A stretch of 64,000 nucleotides of DNA from Sphingomonas sp. NFR04 (GTDB lineage: Bacteria > Pseudomonadota > Alphaproteobacteria > Sphingomonadales > Sphingomonadaceae). How positions within the stretch are numbered: the first letter of the stretch is position 1; each line of letters begins with the position of its first letter. The notes beneath the pieces were generated by a model. It was given only the letters and a program-made list of their open reading frames with translations. It had not been told where the DNA came from and searched no databases. Made by a program: the position numbers and the translations under genes. Shown piece by piece: positions 62,643 to 64,000 of this stretch. The stretch lies in NCBI RefSeq assembly GCF_900114095.1, contig NZ_FORV01000002.1, positions 248,001 through 312,000 of the forward strand, given 5' to 3'.

Positions 62643-63379
62643 TCATGCGCCCGCTGCTCCGGCGCCTGATCGCCGCACGCTCCGGCGCCGCCCTGCTCGA
62701 ATTCGCGCTCGGGCTGCCGATTGTGCTGACCGCGGGCCTATGGGCGGCCGAGCTGACCAACTACGCGATCACCAACCAGCGGCTCAGCCAGATCGCATTG
62801 GCGCTAGCCGACAATGCCAGCCGGGTCGGCGAGTTCAAGGGCACCGGCTTCACCCAGCTGCGCGAAGTCGACCTCAACGACGTGCTGCTTGCCGCGAAGC
62901 AGCAAGGCGCTCCGCTCAACCTCACCGCCAACGGGCGCATCACTCTGTCCAGCCTGGAGAATAGCGGCGGCACCCAACGCATCCACTGGCAGCGCTGCAT
63001 CGGGGCGAAGAGCGGCGCCACCTACGACTCGCACTATGGGAAGACGGTGAAGGCGGACGGCGTCACCTATGATCCGGACGCGGGCGTGAACACGGCCAGC
63101 TCGGGCGACAACAGCAGCCAGCACCCCGGCACGCTAGCCCCGAACGGCATGGGCGAGAACGGCGCACAGGTGAGCGCGCCGGCGGATTCCGGGGTCATGT
63201 TCGTCGAGATCAATTATCTCTACACGCCGCTGGTTGGCAAAGGTTGGTTCACCAGCACCAAGACGATGCGCTACGTCGCATCGTTCGTCGTCCGCGATAA
63301 TCGCGATTACGGCCAGGTCTACAATCCAGTGACGACGCCGACGACCAACCGCCTGACCTGCGACCTCTACGGCGCCTGA
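62639..63379 (+). CDS. TadE-like pilus protein, third gene of the set
   Basis: From ATG 62639 it has 246 residues. SGAALLEFALGLPIVLTAGLWAAEL is a TadE-type N-terminal helix with Glu, followed by TNQRLSQIALALADNASRV. The C-terminal ~170 residues form a beta-rich exported domain (FVEINYLYTPLVGKGWF) ending in CDLYGA. It overlaps the preceding gene and is followed by a strong terminator, so it closes a three-gene operon. No TadA ATPase, TadB/C or prepilin peptidase is in the window. Confidence 0.83.
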   Translation: MIMRPLLRRLIAARSGAALLEFALGLPIVLTAGLWAAELTNYAITNQRLSQIALALADNASRVGEFKGTGFTQLREVDLNDVLLAAKQQGAPLNLTANGRITLSSLENSGGTQRIHWQRCIGAKSGATYDSHYGKTVKADGVTYDPDAGVNTASSGDNSSQHPGTLAPNGMGENGAQVSAPADSGVMFVEINYLYTPLVGKGWFTSTKTMRYVASFVVRDNRDYGQVYNPVTTPTTNRLTCDLYGA

Positions 63380-63385
63380 CGAAAA

Positions 63386-63422
63386 AGGCCCGCCCGACGG
63401 GGTGTCGGACGGGCCTGTTTTC
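63386..63422. terminator. Bidirectional rho-independent terminator
   Basis: AGGCCCGCCCGAC pairs with GTCGGACGGGCCT (one mismatch) around a GGGGT loop. GTTTTC follows on the plus strand and TTTTTC on the minus strand. It ends both the Tad operon and pdhB. Confidence 0.85.
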
Positions 63423-63439
63423 TGCTCGCTGGCAGAAGA

Positions 63440-64000
63440 TCAGCGATAGGTGACCTTCTTCACGACCGCGACGGCCTTGTCCGCCGTCACCATCGCGAGC
63501 TTCTCGAGGTTCGCCGCGTACGGAAGCGGCACGTCCTCGTTGGTCACGCGCAGCACCGGCGCGTCGAGGTCGTCGAAGCCCTCTTCCATCACGAAAGCGG
63601 CGACTTCCGACGCGATCGAGCAGGTGGGCCAGCCTTCCTCGACCACCACGATGCGGTTGGTCTTCTTCAGGCTCTCCAGCACGGTCTGCTTGTCGAGCGG
63701 GCGAAGCGTGCGCAGATCGATCACCTCGGCGTCGACGCCTTCCGCTGCCAGCTTCTCGGCGGCTTCCAGGGCCACGCCCACGCCGATCGAGTAGCTCACC
63801 AGCGTGACGTCCTTGCCCTCGCGCATGATGCGGGCCTTGCCGATCGGCAGGACGTAATCGTCGAGCTTCGGCACGTCGAAGCTGCGGCCGTACATCAGCT
63901 CGTTCTCGAGGAACACGACCGGATCCTGGCTGCGGATCGCCGCCTTGAGCAGGCCCTTGGCATCGGCCGAGTCATAGGGCGCGATCACGATCAGGCCGGG
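63440..64000 (-). CDS. pdhB: Pyruvate dehydrogenase E1 component, beta subunit (C-terminal part)
   Basis: The 187 codons in the window encode the C-terminal transketolase-like part of PDH E1-beta. [67 protein letters not shown] and [16 protein letters not shown] are family hallmarks. With E1-alpha it decarboxylates pyruvate using thiamine diphosphate. The start lies beyond position 64000. A bidirectional terminator follows the stop. Confidence 0.95.
   Translation of the reverse strand, partial: PGLIVIAPYDSADAKGLLKAAIRSQDPVVFLENELMYGRSFDVPKLDDYVLPIGKARIMREGKDVTLVSYSIGVGVALEAAEKLAAEGVDAEVIDLRTLRPLDKQTVLESLKKTNRIVVVEEGWPTCSIASEVAAFVMEEGFDDLDAPVLRVTNEDVPLPYAANLEKLAMVTADKAVAVVKKVTYR

Noticed and set aside
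1..64000. CRISPR arrays, tRNA or rRNA genes, prophage or IS elements
   Set aside because: I found no regularly spaced direct repeats, no tRNA-like cloverleaf and no transposase, integrase or capsid signature; the repeats seen are palindromic and scattered.

Overview
The window looks like a chromosomal segment of a GC-rich alphaproteobacterium of the Sphingomonas type. Supporting signs are the high GC content, the trpF-trpB-trpA-accD-folC order, a DnaA-related hdaA gene next to ppk1/ppx, a short DUF6628 protein, TadE/TadG-type pilus genes and repeated stop/start (ATGA, TGATG) gene overlaps. I see no phage, insertion sequence, CRISPR array, rRNA or tRNA. Most of the window is core metabolism, with small accessory islands.

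Layout. 1-3.2 kb: biotin genes bioF-bioD-bioA on the minus strand (bioA runs off the left edge). 3.1-4.8 kb: a divergent control region with two TTACCC-N5-GGGTAA palindromes, then an unusual gene that joins an XRE/Cro-type helix-turn-helix to a class II DAHP synthase. 4.8-7.7 kb: a PilZ protein, a DUF488 protein, and a GbsR/MarR regulator followed by a twice-frameshifted membrane/SRPBCC gene. 7.8-16.9 kb: trmFO, the minus-strand unit DUF2066-hdaA-ppk1-ppx, and purM-purN. 17-21 kb: an EEP phosphatase, a large patatin-like protein, LapA and pyrF. 21-27 kb: an acetyltransferase, trpFBA, accD, folC and DUF6628. 27-36 kb: AmpG-like permease, Rieske oxygenase, response regulator, rluB-rsmD, an MHS transporter and a PiT phosphate transporter behind a probable Pho box. 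36-42.5 kb: GGDEF-EAL protein, UvrD/PcrA helicase, glycine-zipper protein and small proteins. 42.6-50.4 kb: two MFS exporters, cysK, an OmpA-like lipoprotein, a CPA1 antiporter and a SleB-type hydrolase. 50.4-54 kb: acyl-CoA dehydrogenase, MerR regulator, exported proteins and hisI. 54-56.5 kb: a lower-GC patch with an LprI-domain protein and an apparently inactive peptidase-like protein. 56.6-60 kb: purF, SDR, EF-hand protein and a degenerate squalene/phytoene synthase relative. 60-63.4 kb: three Tad pilus genes. The right edge cuts pdhB.

Palindromic GC-rich repeats of at least three families occur between genes. One lies inside the 3' end of bioF and encodes its C-terminal tail. Another supplies the apparent ribosome binding site of purN.

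The most unusual points are the HTH-DAHP synthase fusion with its paired palindromes facing the biotin genes, the peptidase-like protein that has lost its catalytic Cys and His, and the repeat-derived BioF tail. All functional statements rest on motif reading and family knowledge; no searches were run.
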